Shown piece by piece: positions 23,342-32,635 of a DNA stretch of 64,000 nt (positions are counted from its first letter, which is position 1; each line of letters begins with the position of its first letter). The stretch covers positions 1-64,000 of the forward strand of contig JAFZLJ010000022.1 in NCBI GenBank assembly GCA_017551545.1, in the 5' to 3' direction. The DNA is from Treponema sp. Its GTDB lineage: Bacteria; Spirochaetota; Spirochaetia; Treponematales; Treponemataceae. The notes below the pieces were generated by a model. That model saw nothing but the letters and a program-made list of their open reading frames with translations. It did not search any database and was not told the origin of the DNA. A program made the translations under genes and the position numbers.

Positions 23342-24130
23342 ATGAGTTCAATCAATAATCAAAAAAATGTAAAAGAACAATATGCCAGTGCAGGAAACTT
23401 AAACACGCGCATTTCGATTCATCAAAAATATTCCACAAATAAAATGGGATTCGGCAACTGGATTTTTTCGAATTATAAAATCACAAAAGGAATGAAGGTA
23501 CTGGAGCTCGGCTGTGGTACCGGCGATATGTGGAAGGGCCATGAGGATTTGATGAAGGCCTGTTCTAAACTTGTTCTCTCTGATTTTTCTGAAGGAATGC
23601 TTGAAAACGCAAAGACCAACCTCGTGAACAATTCCAATGTTGAATATCGTGTGATTGATATTCAGGATATTCCTTTTGACGACGAAACCTTTGATGTTGT
23701 GATTGCAAATATGATGCTTTATCATGTGCCTGATATGGAGCGTGGTCTTTCAGAAGTTCAGAGAGTTTTGAAAAATGGGGGCGCCTTTTACTGCGCAACC
23801 TTTGGTGAACACGGAATCATGGAATTTCTTTCTCAAGTTCTGAATGCTTATGGTGTTGAAGATAATGTGAACAAAAACTTCACACTTCAAAACGGAAAAG
23901 AAATTCTAGATCCATTCTTTTCTGATGTTCAAAGACTCAACTACGAAGATTCTCTTGCCGTGACTGAAATTGATGATCTGATTGAATACATTTATTCACT
24001 TTCAAGTATGACGACATTGAGTGTCGTTCCAAAGGAAGAAATCCGCGAAGTTCTAGCAAAACACATGGAAAACGGTGTCCTGCGAGTTCCAAAAGAATAC
24101 GGCATGTTCTGCTGCAGGAAAAGATTATAA
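23342..24130 (+). CDS. Class I SAM-dependent methyltransferase
   Basis: A 262-residue methyltransferase: motif I VLELGCGTGDMWKGHEDLMK, motif II KLVLSDFSEGML, post-I VIDIQDIPFDDETFDVVIAN and MLYHVPDMERGL, as in UbiE/BioC-like enzymes. The ATG at 23342 starts at the conserved region; upstream in-frame codons overlap the deaminase gene. Its 3' end overlaps the convergent acetyltransferase by six bases. The acceptor is unknown. Confidence 0.87.
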   Translation: MSSINNQKNVKEQYASAGNLNTRISIHQKYSTNKMGFGNWIFSNYKITKGMKVLELGCGTGDMWKGHEDLMKACSKLVLSDFSEGMLENAKTNLVNNSNVEYRVIDIQDIPFDDETFDVVIANMMLYHVPDMERGLSEVQRVLKNGGAFYCATFGEHGIMEFLSQVLNAYGVEDNVNKNFTLQNGKEILDPFFSDVQRLNYEDSLAVTEIDDLIEYIYSLSSMTTLSVVPKEEIREVLAKHMENGVLRVPKEYGMFCCRKRL

Positions 24131-24619
24131 ATCCCTTTCCATATACCCGCAGGTGAACGGAAAGAAATCATATTTTTCAGTATGAGTGTGAATAAACCCG
24201 TGAGCTTCATACCAGCGGCGCAATACTTTATTTTCTTCCACAATACCGATTTTCAATTTTGTGCAGTTGTTTCTTTTAGCTCTGGCGATTGCATCTTCCA
24301 GCAAAGCCTCTCCAATTTTTTTATGTCTAAACTCCGGCAGTACACAAAGATTGTTTAACTCGCACTCATTGTTCTCCAAAAACTGAAGCGAATAATACCC
24401 AAGGATTTTTCCGTCATCATCATAATATGCAGCCATCCAACGGTGTTCGTATTCAAGCTGATAGCACAGCCAATCTTCAGTTGTTGCATACGCGGTAAAG
24501 CGCGGTGCATTTTCGGGTGTAAAACCAAACTCATCTGCAACAGTTAAAAAGCTTTTTCTGATAACGTTTACACATTCTGCGATTTTGCTCTTGTCAATTT
24601 CTTTTATCATATTGAACAC
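24125..24619 (-). CDS. GNAT acetyltransferase
   Basis: A 164-residue single GNAT domain with LNNLCVLPEFRHKKIGEALL as the acetyl-CoA loop (near residue 95-110) and VLRRWYEAHGFIHTHTEKY as the closing strand. It is convergent with the methyltransferase and divergent from the next acetyltransferase. The acceptor is unknown. Confidence 0.85.
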   Translation of the reverse strand: MFNMIKEIDKSKIAECVNVIRKSFLTVADEFGFTPENAPRFTAYATTEDWLCYQLEYEHRWMAAYYDDDGKILGYYSLQFLENNECELNNLCVLPEFRHKKIGEALLEDAIARAKRNNCTKLKIGIVEENKVLRRWYEAHGFIHTHTEKYDFFPFTCGYMERDL

Positions 24620-24725
24620 GCCTCGTTAAAATCCAAATGAGATTATTTTGAAATTAAAGAAAAAAGATTTTTGTGTCAACTCTCTGAAAAATTATGATAT
24701 AATTATTTAGAAGAAGGAAATCAAA

Positions 24726-25178
24726 TTGGAAATTAAAGAGTTCTCTGAACTTCAAAATCAAAATTACTGGCTTTCAAAAATTAAATCCGCTGACTGGCGT
24801 GCTGCAAAATATCTGGCGGAGCTTGTGGAAACAAAACAATTCTACACGCTCTGTGGCAGCACTTCAAAAGTTTTTCTTCTTATTGAAAATCAGGATTTGA
24901 TTTCTTTTTGTACATATGCCCAAAAGGATGATATTCCGGACACCGACCTTACGCCATGGATCGGCTTTGTATATACATTCCCCCAATTCAGAGGTAAACG
25001 CAGAATCGGCATACTGATTGAACACATCTGTGGTCTTGCCAAAAATGAAGGACATAAAAATATTTATATTTCCACTGACCAGCAGGGGCTTTATGAAAAC
25101 TTTGGTTTCACTTATGATTGCACACTAAAAGATCGATACGGCGAAGATACTCTTGTATATAAACGTTCACTAGAATAA
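24726..25178 (+). CDS. GNAT acetyltransferase, TTG start
   Basis: A 150-residue GNAT domain: IGFVYTFPQFRGKRRIGILI is the acetyl-CoA loop and GLYENFGFTYDCTLKDRYGE the closing strand. The start is a TTG, seven bases after AAGGA, with a TATAAT box about 25 bases further upstream; no in-frame ATG lies near. It is followed 13 bases later by the phosphatase gene, probably in the same transcript. Confidence 0.83.
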   Translation: MEIKEFSELQNQNYWLSKIKSADWRAAKYLAELVETKQFYTLCGSTSKVFLLIENQDLISFCTYAQKDDIPDTDLTPWIGFVYTFPQFRGKRRIGILIEHICGLAKNEGHKNIYISTDQQGLYENFGFTYDCTLKDRYGEDTLVYKRSLE

Positions 25179-25191
25179 AAAAGGTAGCCTT

Positions 25192-25821
25192 ATGAAAACA
25201 ATAATCACAATCCAGCATACACAATCGGTTCATCACACAAACGGGATGGTTGGTTCCTGGACAGACTGGGAGCTTACCGAAAAGGGAATTGAACAGGCAA
25301 AACGAATTGGCGCCAACTTGAAGGAAGAGCTTGGTGACCGAGCAAAAGATTTTGTTTTATATTCTTCTGATTTACTCCGCGCAAAACAAACGGCAGAAAA
25401 TGTTGGTAAAGCGCTGGGCCTTACACCAAAGCTTCGCACAGAATTACGTGAAAGAAATCTTGGCAGATGTTGCGGAAAGTCAGTTCAATGGCTGCGGGAA
25501 AATCTGGAACGTGATGAAAAAACTATAGACGACAAAATGTTTTCTGATGGAGAAAGCCGTCGCGATGAATGGAACAGGCTCAAGCCATTCTTTGATGAAA
25601 TAATGTCGAACGACGAACAAAACATCATCATTGTTTCGCACGGAGATATGCTAAGCGTATTCAACATCATGTTTTTAGGACTGGACGTGGAGGCGCTGAA
25701 CAAAAGTGAAATGCACGGTGCTGCCGGTGGCGTTTCTTATATGTTCGAATCCGACGACGGAAAACGCATCATAAAAAAAATGGGCGACATGTCATATATC
25801 TCTTTTACTCAGTCATCATAA
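25192..25821 (+). CDS. Histidine phosphatase superfamily protein with QHT instead of RHG
   Basis: A 209-residue phosphoglycerate-mutase-like protein. The usual RHG motif reads IQHTQSVHHTNG, so the catalytic His is kept but the phosphate-binding Arg is replaced by Gln. Other elements are present: YSSDLLRAKQTAE, ELRERNLGRCCGKS and the second catalytic His in IIVSHGDML. The substrate is unknown and the Arg loss may alter activity. It overlaps the convergent pgeF gene by 17 bases. Confidence 0.85.
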   Translation: MKTIITIQHTQSVHHTNGMVGSWTDWELTEKGIEQAKRIGANLKEELGDRAKDFVLYSSDLLRAKQTAENVGKALGLTPKLRTELRERNLGRCCGKSVQWLRENLERDEKTIDDKMFSDGESRRDEWNRLKPFFDEIMSNDEQNIIIVSHGDMLSVFNIMFLGLDVEALNKSEMHGAAGGVSYMFESDDGKRIIKKMGDMSYISFTQSS

Positions 25822-26575
25822 TGGCAGTGAGCATTCTTTGTGTTGCAGATTTTGTCCGCCTGTAAGAGCAGAAGCTGTGACCTTCAATTTGTGAATGAAA
25901 TGTGCAGACGCTTGAAGGAATTATATTTTTTTCAAGAATGCCGTTTTTCAAAAGCGTGAGTTTTACAGCTTCCTGCAGATTCAAAAGATATTTTTCTTCA
26001 TTTTTTCTGCTGAATATTTTTTGCATTTCATCTTTGGTAAAGGGCTGTGCAAACTCTTCAAAAACATCCTGGCCAACTTCGTAACAGTCTTTGCAGATGT
26101 GAGGACCAATCGCAACTTTTATGTCTGCTGCTGCACAACCAAACTCGCCGCTCATTTTTTGAATAGTCACTTCCGAGATTTTTTGTACAGTTCCTTTCCA
26201 GCCGCTGTGAACCATTGCAATAACTTCTTTTACAGGATCATAAAAATACACCGGAACACAATCAGCTTCGACAGTGCACAACAAAAGATTTTTTTCATTT
26301 GTAATAAGCCCGTCATAAGGATCGTTTTCATCTAAAGGATGCAGGATTCCGTCGCCGCCATTTTTCCTTGTGACAATTTTTATTTTTGCTGTGTGCTTTT
26401 GTTTTGTTTTAATCATGTTGCCAGGTTCAATGCCAAGCTGTTCGCCAAGCGCAATATAATTTTCGCGACACCTGTCGTCTTCAAAATTCCAGGCAATGTC
26501 TTTGGTTGTTGTAAAGAGAGTTTTTAATTTACCGGTTGCATCAAGTTCAGGAATAGGAAAATATTTTATATTCAT
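25805..26575 (-). CDS. pgeF: PgeF/YfiH-family (laccase domain) protein
   Basis: A 256-residue protein with the family hallmarks: TKQKHTAKIKIV near residue 57, TVEADCVPVYFYDPVKEVIA with MVHSGWKGT (metal-site His/Cys), and GPHICKDCYEVG. Members have been described as polyphenol oxidases, as purine nucleoside phosphorylases and as editing enzymes for peptidoglycan. It is cytoplasmic and monocistronic here. Confidence 0.9.
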   Translation of the reverse strand: MNIKYFPIPELDATGKLKTLFTTTKDIAWNFEDDRCRENYIALGEQLGIEPGNMIKTKQKHTAKIKIVTRKNGGDGILHPLDENDPYDGLITNEKNLLLCTVEADCVPVYFYDPVKEVIAMVHSGWKGTVQKISEVTIQKMSGEFGCAAADIKVAIGPHICKDCYEVGQDVFEEFAQPFTKDEMQKIFSRKNEEKYLLNLQEAVKLTLLKNGILEKNIIPSSVCTFHSQIEGHSFCSYRRTKSATQRMLTAIMMTE

Positions 26576-26642
26576 TTTTGATTCCGTTTGTTTTAAAGAT
26601 TATAACATATTTTGAAGATTATATGTTATAATAAATATTCAG

Positions 26643-27206
26643 ATGGCTTTACAATATACAAAAAACAGAATTTATGAATGCGCATTAAAACTGGCAGAAA
26701 AACGTCCACTCAATAAAATAACCGTTCGGACTATTGTTGAAGAATGTCAGATAACACGTAATACTTTTTACTATCACTTTCACGATTTGCATGATGTTTA
26801 TGTTTCTTTTGTAGACAGTAAAATAGATGAACTTCTGAAGCGTGCAGATACAGATGCCGAAGCTGCCTTTTTTGATTTTATAGAGCTTGCTGTCTGCTAC
26901 AAAAAAGTCTGGTTAAATCTTTATAAGAGTGTAGGGTATGAACGGCTTTCGGGCTTTGTCACAGAAAAGGTAAAACAATTTATACTGATGTCTATTTCTA
27001 AAGAATATGATATCGAAGAAATCCCGGCGCTTGATCTTGAAATAATCTGCAACTTCTACGGCGAAGCTATTTTTGGACTTCTTATACGCTGGTTAAAGGA
27101 CAGCCGGTTTGATTCCAAAGATCAATTAAAATATTCACTTGGACGAATCAGAGTTTTATTCGACGGACAGCTTGAAGGACTCATCAAAAACAGTCTGAAA
27201 AACTAA
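26643..27206 (+). CDS. TetR-family regulator of the fatty-acid kinase operon
   Basis: A 187-residue TetR protein with an N-terminal helix-turn-helix (KITVRTIVEECQITRNTFYY followed by HFHDLHDVY, residues 21-55) of the type seen in DhaS-like regulators, which often sit by dihydroxyacetone/fatty-acid kinase genes. It precedes the DegV-FakA-PlsY genes and is likely to control them through the inverted repeat at 27214. A TATAAT ends ten bases before the ATG and there is no ribosome binding site. Confidence 0.87.
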   Translation: MALQYTKNRIYECALKLAEKRPLNKITVRTIVEECQITRNTFYYHFHDLHDVYVSFVDSKIDELLKRADTDAEAAFFDFIELAVCYKKVWLNLYKSVGYERLSGFVTEKVKQFILMSISKEYDIEEIPALDLEIICNFYGEAIFGLLIRWLKDSRFDSKDQLKYSLGRIRVLFDGQLEGLIKNSLKN

Positions 27207-27213
27207 TTATTTC

Positions 27214-27241
27214 TTAGTACAATTTGGGTTAAGTGTACTAA
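27214..27241. promoter_or_regulatory. Candidate TetR operator, TTAGTACA-N12-TGTACTAA
   Basis: An 8+8 perfect inverted repeat with 12 bases between the arms lies between the regulator and the DegV gene, with a further TGTACA half about 22 bases downstream. Its size and position suit a TetR dimer site. The DegV ATG has a strong CTGGAGG ribosome binding site. Confidence 0.5.
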
Positions 27242-27330
27242 ATTTGCACACTCAATAGTCATTGTACATTTACCTTCCACCATAAAGAAAGTAGTATTAA
27301 CTAATTTATAGTATATGCTGGAGGTAAATC

Positions 27331-28230
27331 ATGAAAAAAATCAAAGTACTTACAGATTCTTGTTCTGACCTTAGCGGAGAGCTGCTCACAAAATACGATA
27401 TTGATTATGCAAGAATGAGCACAATATATCAAGGTCAGGAAAAACCGGCTTCTCTTACCTGGGAAGAGTATACTCCACAAGAGCTTTATAACATCATGCG
27501 AAAGGGAGAACGCATTACTACAGCACAGGTTACTACTCAGGAGTTCATGAGAATATTCAAGGAATACCTTTCAAAAGATTATGATATTATTTACATCGGT
27601 TGTTCTTCAAAACAGTCTGGTTCTGTTAATACCGGAACTGTTGTTGCAAAGGATGTCCTCAAAGATTTTGCCGATTCAAAAATCACTTGTATAGATTCAC
27701 TAAATGCCTGTATCGGCGAAGGAATGCTTGCTATTTATGCGGCAGAACTTGCAGCAGCAGGAAAGAGCTATGAAGAAGTTGTTAATGAAACATTGGCTGC
27801 AAGAAATCGTGTAAACCAGTATGTTACAGTTCACTCGCTTGATGCTTTAAAACGCGCAGGTCGTGTAAAGGCAAGCAGCGCCTTCCTTGGAAATCTTATG
27901 GGTGTAAAGCCTATTCTTATTTCAGATGCAAACGGCTATCAGACTCCTATTAAAAAGGTTCGAGGGCGAGCAACTTCCTTTGAAGAAATTGTAACACAGC
28001 TTGCTGCAACAATTGAAAACCCTGCAGATCAGACAGTATATCTTGCCCATGCCGACTGTAATGCAGAAGAGCTTGAAATGCTCAAAAATATGATTAATGA
28101 AAAAATTAAGTGCAAGGATATTTGTACTGTATATATTGGCCCAATTATTGGTGCTTCAATCGGACCTGACGCAATTGGTGTCTGGGGATTTGGAAAAGAA
28201 ATAACCTACAAGGTTGGTGAGGGTAAATAA
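27331..28230 (+). CDS. fakB: DegV/FakB fatty-acid-binding protein
   Basis: A 299-residue DegV family protein: VLTDSCSDLS near the start, TTAQVTTQEFMRIF, GCSSKQSGSVNTG and the ligand-site segment YVTVHSLDALKRAGRVKASS. FakB presents a bound fatty acid to the FakA kinase, which phosphorylates its carboxylate. The stop overlaps the FakA ATG by one base, so the genes are coupled. This genetic context makes the FakB role firm compared with an orphan DegV. Confidence 0.88.
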   Translation: MKKIKVLTDSCSDLSGELLTKYDIDYARMSTIYQGQEKPASLTWEEYTPQELYNIMRKGERITTAQVTTQEFMRIFKEYLSKDYDIIYIGCSSKQSGSVNTGTVVAKDVLKDFADSKITCIDSLNACIGEGMLAIYAAELAAAGKSYEEVVNETLAARNRVNQYVTVHSLDALKRAGRVKASSAFLGNLMGVKPILISDANGYQTPIKKVRGRATSFEEIVTQLAATIENPADQTVYLAHADCNAEELEMLKNMINEKIKCKDICTVYIGPIIGASIGPDAIGVWGFGKEITYKVGEGK

Positions 28231-29867
28231 TGAATACAAAGTTTCTTACCGGAGACATGCTTCTTGGGATGGTAAGATCCGGTGCAGAATGTTTACAGTT
28301 ACATTGTGATGAAGTAAACGATCTTAATGTTTTTCCTATTCCAGATGGCGACACTGGTAGCAATATGTTTATGACAATTCAAGGCGGTGCAAATACAGAA
28401 TGTTCAGTTGAAAAGATTTCTGACACAGCACAGAGCATTGCCCATAATATGCTTCTTTCTGCAAGAGGAAATTCCGGTGTAATTCTTTCGCAGCTTTTTG
28501 CAGGAATTGCAGATGGTTTGAAGGGGCTTGAGTCGGCTGGTATAAGTGATTTGGAAAATGCATGTAAAATGGGTGTTGAGCGTGCATATAATTCTGTTTT
28601 GACTCCTACAGAAGGTACAATCCTTACAGTTGCAAAAGAAACAAGCAATGCAGTTTGTAATGAAGATTTTGACTGTATTGAAGAAGTTTTTGAATTCAGT
28701 CTTGATGAAGCAAAAAAGGCTTTGGAAAAAACTCCTGAACAGCTTGAAGTTTTAAAGCAGGCAGGGGTAGTTGATTCTGGTGGTGCCGGCCTTGTTTACA
28801 TAATCGAAGGAATGCAGAATTTCCTCACAGGAAAAAAATCATCTGGCAGGTCTGTTGTTTCGGCTCCTGCTCCTGCAGACTCTTTGAATGTTGATCTTTT
28901 TACTGCAGACAGCGAGCTTGGTTTTGGTTACTGTACAGAGCTTCTTGTTCGTTTGCAGAACAGAAAATGTAATCCTGATGAATTTGATATAAACACACTC
29001 ATTGAATATTTGAACGGACTTGGGGATTCCATCGTTGCTTTTAAGGATGGAACAATCGTTAAGCTTCATGTTCATACAAAGACTCCGCAAAAGGTTCTGG
29101 GTTACTGCCAGCAGTTTGGTGAATTCCTTAAAGTAAAAATTGAAAACATGCAGCTTCAGCATAATGAGGTTGTGGCAAATGAGCAGGCAAAAGAAACTGG
29201 GCGAAAACAGTTTGCAATTATTGCTGTTGCCAACGGTGAAGGAATTAAACAGGAGCTGACTGATTTTGGTGCAGATATAATCATTGACGGCGGCCAGACA
29301 ATGAATCCTTCAGCAAGCGAACTGATTGCTGCTTTTGATAAAGCAAATGCTCAAACTATTTTTGTTCTTCCAAATAACGGAAACATTATTCTTGCCGCAA
29401 AACAGGCTGCCGAGCTTTATAAAAAATCTGATGTAAGGGTAATTCCTACAAAGAATATCGGTGACTGCTATTCTGTACTTTCAATGATGGATCTTGAAGC
29501 TGGTGATGCCGACGCAATTGAACAGAACATGAATGAATCTATGGTTGGCACACTTACAGCAGAAATTTCAAAGAGCATCCGCAGCACTCAGATGGATGGA
29601 ATTGATGTTCGTGAGGGCGAATACATTGGGATTCTTGGAAAGAAAATTGTTTCTTCCGATACAGACTGTTATGACACAGCCCTTGCTGCACTTAAGCTTA
29701 TGGAGCCGAACGACCATTCTTCACTTATTATCTTGCGTGGAAAAACCGGTGATGAAGCAGTTGCAGCAGACATTGCTTCCTTTGTAAAACAAAACTATCC
29801 GCGTCTTGAAGTGTATGAAAGCTTTGGCGGACAGAATGTTTATGATTTTATTCTGGTGGTAAACTGA
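28230..29867 (+). CDS. fakA: FakA-type fatty-acid kinase (DhaL plus DegV-like)
   Basis: A 545-residue protein: an N-terminal DhaL kinase domain (NVFPIPDGDTGSNMFMT near residue 31 with the metal-binding Asp cluster; SARGNSGVILSQLFAG; DSGGAGLVYIIEG), a middle domain and a C-terminal DegV-like domain. It phosphorylates FakB-bound fatty acids in the cytoplasm to acyl-phosphate, the donor for PlsY, whose gene starts at its last base. Length and motifs fit FakA throughout. Confidence 0.9.
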   Translation: MNTKFLTGDMLLGMVRSGAECLQLHCDEVNDLNVFPIPDGDTGSNMFMTIQGGANTECSVEKISDTAQSIAHNMLLSARGNSGVILSQLFAGIADGLKGLESAGISDLENACKMGVERAYNSVLTPTEGTILTVAKETSNAVCNEDFDCIEEVFEFSLDEAKKALEKTPEQLEVLKQAGVVDSGGAGLVYIIEGMQNFLTGKKSSGRSVVSAPAPADSLNVDLFTADSELGFGYCTELLVRLQNRKCNPDEFDINTLIEYLNGLGDSIVAFKDGTIVKLHVHTKTPQKVLGYCQQFGEFLKVKIENMQLQHNEVVANEQAKETGRKQFAIIAVANGEGIKQELTDFGADIIIDGGQTMNPSASELIAAFDKANAQTIFVLPNNGNIILAAKQAAELYKKSDVRVIPTKNIGDCYSVLSMMDLEAGDADAIEQNMNESMVGTLTAEISKSIRSTQMDGIDVREGEYIGILGKKIVSSDTDCYDTALAALKLMEPNDHSSLIILRGKTGDEAVAADIASFVKQNYPRLEVYESFGGQNVYDFILVVN

Positions 29868-30508
29868 TGGGCGTTGGATTTTATTTAATTTGTGCGGCCT
29901 TTGCAATTGTTGCTTACCTTATTGGTGGAGTAAATGCCGCAATTGTAATTTCAAAACTCAAATACAAACAGGACATACGAACTCAAGGCAGCGGAAATCC
30001 GGGATTTACAAATTTCAAACGTATTTACGGGTTTAACGGCTGGGCATTATTTGTAATGCTTTCTGATATTATTAAGGCTGTCGTTCCTGTAAGCATTGCA
30101 ATGATTGTCTTTGGAAAATTGTATGACATGGGGCAGTTTGGTGCTGCTTTTACAGGCTTGTTTGCAATGCTTGGTCACTGCTTTCCGGTATGGTATGGCT
30201 TTAAGGGCGGCAAGGCTTTTATGACAGGCTTTGGAACAATCTGGTTTGTAGACTGGAGAATGGCACTCATTGCAATGGTTTTGTTCCTTGTTCTTCTTTT
30301 GATTATTAAATATATGTCTGTGGCTTCGTGCATTTCTTCTGTTGCATGTCCTATATTGCTCGCTTTTTTCGGGGCAGAAAGTATTGCAGTTTTGATTATT
30401 TCTGCAGCGTCTGCTTTGCTTGTTGTAATCAGACATAAGGAAAATTTCAAAAACCTTAAGAATGGAACCGAGACAAAATTTACTTTGAAAAAGAAAGAAG
30501 CAAATTAA
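29867..30508 (+). CDS. plsY: PlsY glycerol-3-phosphate acyltransferase
   Basis: A 213-residue membrane protein with about five transmembrane segments and the PlsY signatures GSGNPGFTNFKRIYG near residue 42 and GHCFPVWYGFKGGKAFMTGFG near residue 105. It transfers acyl-phosphate to glycerol-3-phosphate, making lysophosphatidate. Coupling with FakB and FakA describes a fatty-acid scavenging route, and the PlsC-like gene at 15394 would supply the next step if functional. A plsX gene is not visible. Confidence 0.92.
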   Translation: MGVGFYLICAAFAIVAYLIGGVNAAIVISKLKYKQDIRTQGSGNPGFTNFKRIYGFNGWALFVMLSDIIKAVVPVSIAMIVFGKLYDMGQFGAAFTGLFAMLGHCFPVWYGFKGGKAFMTGFGTIWFVDWRMALIAMVLFLVLLLIIKYMSVASCISSVACPILLAFFGAESIAVLIISAASALLVVIRHKENFKNLKNGTETKFTLKKKEAN

Positions 30509-30520
30509 CTGGTCGCAGTT

Positions 30521-31318
30521 TTATCCGATGGTACAGAGCTTGCCGCGGAGGATGTAGCCTAATTTTACATAACACGCATTTGAAGCAACGTAATCTGCAT
30601 CGGTATAAAGCATTGGGAGGTAGCCTAGTCGGGCTGCCTCTTTTGTTACCTGGTACACAAGATTTTCTGCGTAGTGCTTGCGGCGGAATTCTGTAAGTGT
30701 GAAAACAAGACTAAGACTTGCCATTTCGTTTGTGACCCTGAAATCACAGCTTGCAACAAATTTTCCGTCGGCGTTTTTCCAGAGGTACAAGTGGCCGTCT
30801 TCTATAAGGGCTTTTGAATCTCTTCTGTAGCCTTCGCGGTCTGTCATATCAAGCTTGAGCTCTGTATGAAAGCTTTCTTTAAAATCTGTAACGGCTTCAA
30901 GGTTATCAAGAGTGCAAAGGTGAAGTTGGCCATCGACCGGAGTGAGAATTGATTCATCGGCGAGCTTCGGGCAATCATAGGCGAACATGTTTTTGAGGAT
31001 AGAAAGCTTTTTGCCTTCGTCTGCTGCGCGTTTCATAAAATATTCAGCTAGTTCATACTTCATGTTTATGCCGTGATTGCCGTCGAGGAAGCCGTGTTCG
31101 TCAGAAATTTTGTAGGCACTTTCCATTTCTTGTGGCGTTGCATCATCTGCGGTCCAGATCCACACAGGGAAAGGACTTTGTGAATAACAGATAATCATGC
31201 GGCTGTGGTCGCTTAAAAGCAGCTCGCAGTTGCGGGTCATGATGCGTGTGAGTATAAAGAAGGTGTACTTGTCTGCTTCCAGGATTTTGAAATCTCTTTC
31301 GTCTATAAAATTATCCAT
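30521..31318 (-). CDS. GNAT-like acetyltransferase
   Basis: A 265-residue protein with a C-terminal GNAT domain: MASLSLVFTLTEFRRKHYAE is the acetyl-CoA segment and NACYVKLGYILRGKLCTIG the closing part. The N-terminal half resembles the substrate-side half of two-domain predicted acetyltransferases. GGGAGAAA precedes the ATG. The acceptor is unknown. Confidence 0.75.
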   Translation of the reverse strand: MDNFIDERDFKILEADKYTFFILTRIMTRNCELLLSDHSRMIICYSQSPFPVWIWTADDATPQEMESAYKISDEHGFLDGNHGINMKYELAEYFMKRAADEGKKLSILKNMFAYDCPKLADESILTPVDGQLHLCTLDNLEAVTDFKESFHTELKLDMTDREGYRRDSKALIEDGHLYLWKNADGKFVASCDFRVTNEMASLSLVFTLTEFRRKHYAENLVYQVTKEAARLGYLPMLYTDADYVASNACYVKLGYILRGKLCTIG

Positions 31319-31346
31319 ATGTTTTCTCCCATAATTTGCTTTTTAT

Positions 31347-31778
31347 TTACAGTGTTTTCACAAAACGCTTCTGATCTTTTTCCGAAACATAACCAAAATG
31401 CTCGTAAAAACCATGAGCGTCCGTGCGGTTCATGCCGGAATTAAGACGCATCATTTTTATGTTGTTTTGTCTGGCCCAGTCTTCTGCCGCAAAAAGAAGC
31501 GACTTGCCTACTCCCATTTTATGGTAAGCTTTAAAAACCGAAAGTCCAAGAACATTTGCCATAGTTTCAAAATACAAAACATCGTAGCGTTCAATATGAA
31601 TGTAGCCGATGACGCTGTTGTCTGCAACCGCAACAAAAACTGCCTCTCGCGCAGCATCCAGCCCCTCAATCTTTTTCTGCACTAGAGCAAGGTCACAGCT
31701 GTAGCCAAGACCTTCTGCACTAATGTCGCGTACAGCCTCTGCATCACCAATCTCAACTTTTCTGATTTTTATATCCAT
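31347..31778 (-). CDS. GNAT acetyltransferase
   Basis: A 143-residue GNAT domain: VLGLSVFKAYHKMGVGKSLL is the acetyl-CoA loop and RTDAHGFYEHFGYVSEKDQ the closing strand. It follows the RimI-like pattern. On the minus strand a TATACT at plus 31785-31790 ends six bases before the ATG, and there is no ribosome binding site, so a leaderless start is likely. The acceptor is unknown. Confidence 0.85.
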   Translation of the reverse strand: MDIKIRKVEIGDAEAVRDISAEGLGYSCDLALVQKKIEGLDAAREAVFVAVADNSVIGYIHIERYDVLYFETMANVLGLSVFKAYHKMGVGKSLLFAAEDWARQNNIKMMRLNSGMNRTDAHGFYEHFGYVSEKDQKRFVKTL

Positions 31779-31848
31779 GAAGTCAGTATAACATACATTT
31801 TCTTTTATTTACTACCATGATATAATACGTGGCGCGAGGGAAGAAAAA

Positions 31849-32616
31849 ATGGAAATTAAAAAAGAATCAATCGATCAGGGGCAGGGCTTTGACTTTGGAC
31901 GCACTTCAGAAGTCTATGCAAAATACCGCGACATCTATCCGGAATGTATGTTTCAAAAGCTCGCAGATTTAGGCATTGGAATAAAAGGCCAGCGCGTCCT
32001 TGATTTAGGAACAGGTACTGGCGTCATCCCACGCGGAATGATTAAATACGGCGCCCAGTGGATTGGCACAGACATTTCAGAAAATCAGATAAAATATGCC
32101 AGGGAACTTTCCGAAGGTACACAAATAGAATACCGTGTCTGCTCCGCCGAAGAGCTTGATTTTGAACCCCACTCATTTGATGTAATAACAGCCGCGCAAT
32201 GCTTCTGGTATTTTGACAGCAGCATCATAGTTCCAAAAATAAAAGAGCTGCTCAAAAAAGACGGCATCTTCCTCAAAATCTATATGAGCTACATTAAAGA
32301 AGAGCAGATCACAACAGATTCAAATAGTCTTGTCAAAAAAATAAACGGCAACTGGAGCGGTGGCAACCCCGGCATCAAAGATTTGACAACCCATTATTTC
32401 GAAAATCCCCAGATGGACAGCATAATAGTAGATTTGCCTTTTACCCGCGAGACCTGGCACGGAAGAATGCTTTCAAGCCGTGGCGTCATGGCCGCAATGA
32501 ATCAGGACCAGATAAACCAGTTCGATTCCGAACACAAAAAAATGCTCCAGGAAAAATATCCCCAAGCCTTCACCGTAAAACACAAAATATTTTTAACCTG
32601 GTACAGAATCGGGTAA
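31849..32616 (+). CDS. Class I SAM-dependent methyltransferase (paralogue 1)
   Basis: A 255-residue methyltransferase: FDFGRTSEVYAKYRDIYPE at the N-terminus, motif I VLDLGTGTGVIPRGM, motif II WIGTDISENQI and the post-I DVITAAQCFWYFD. It resembles the enzyme encoded at 34343 almost motif for motif, so the two are paralogues. A GAGGGA ribosome binding site precedes the ATG, with TATAAT about 25 bases further upstream. The acceptor is unknown. Confidence 0.85.
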   Translation: MEIKKESIDQGQGFDFGRTSEVYAKYRDIYPECMFQKLADLGIGIKGQRVLDLGTGTGVIPRGMIKYGAQWIGTDISENQIKYARELSEGTQIEYRVCSAEELDFEPHSFDVITAAQCFWYFDSSIIVPKIKELLKKDGIFLKIYMSYIKEEQITTDSNSLVKKINGNWSGGNPGIKDLTTHYFENPQMDSIIVDLPFTRETWHGRMLSSRGVMAAMNQDQINQFDSEHKKMLQEKYPQAFTVKHKIFLTWYRIG

Positions 32617-32635
32617 ATAAAAATACGTTGGGCGC

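Noticed and set aside
27214-27241. Rho-independent terminator
   Set aside because: The 8+8 repeat has a 12-base loop and no T-run after it; an operator is the better reading.
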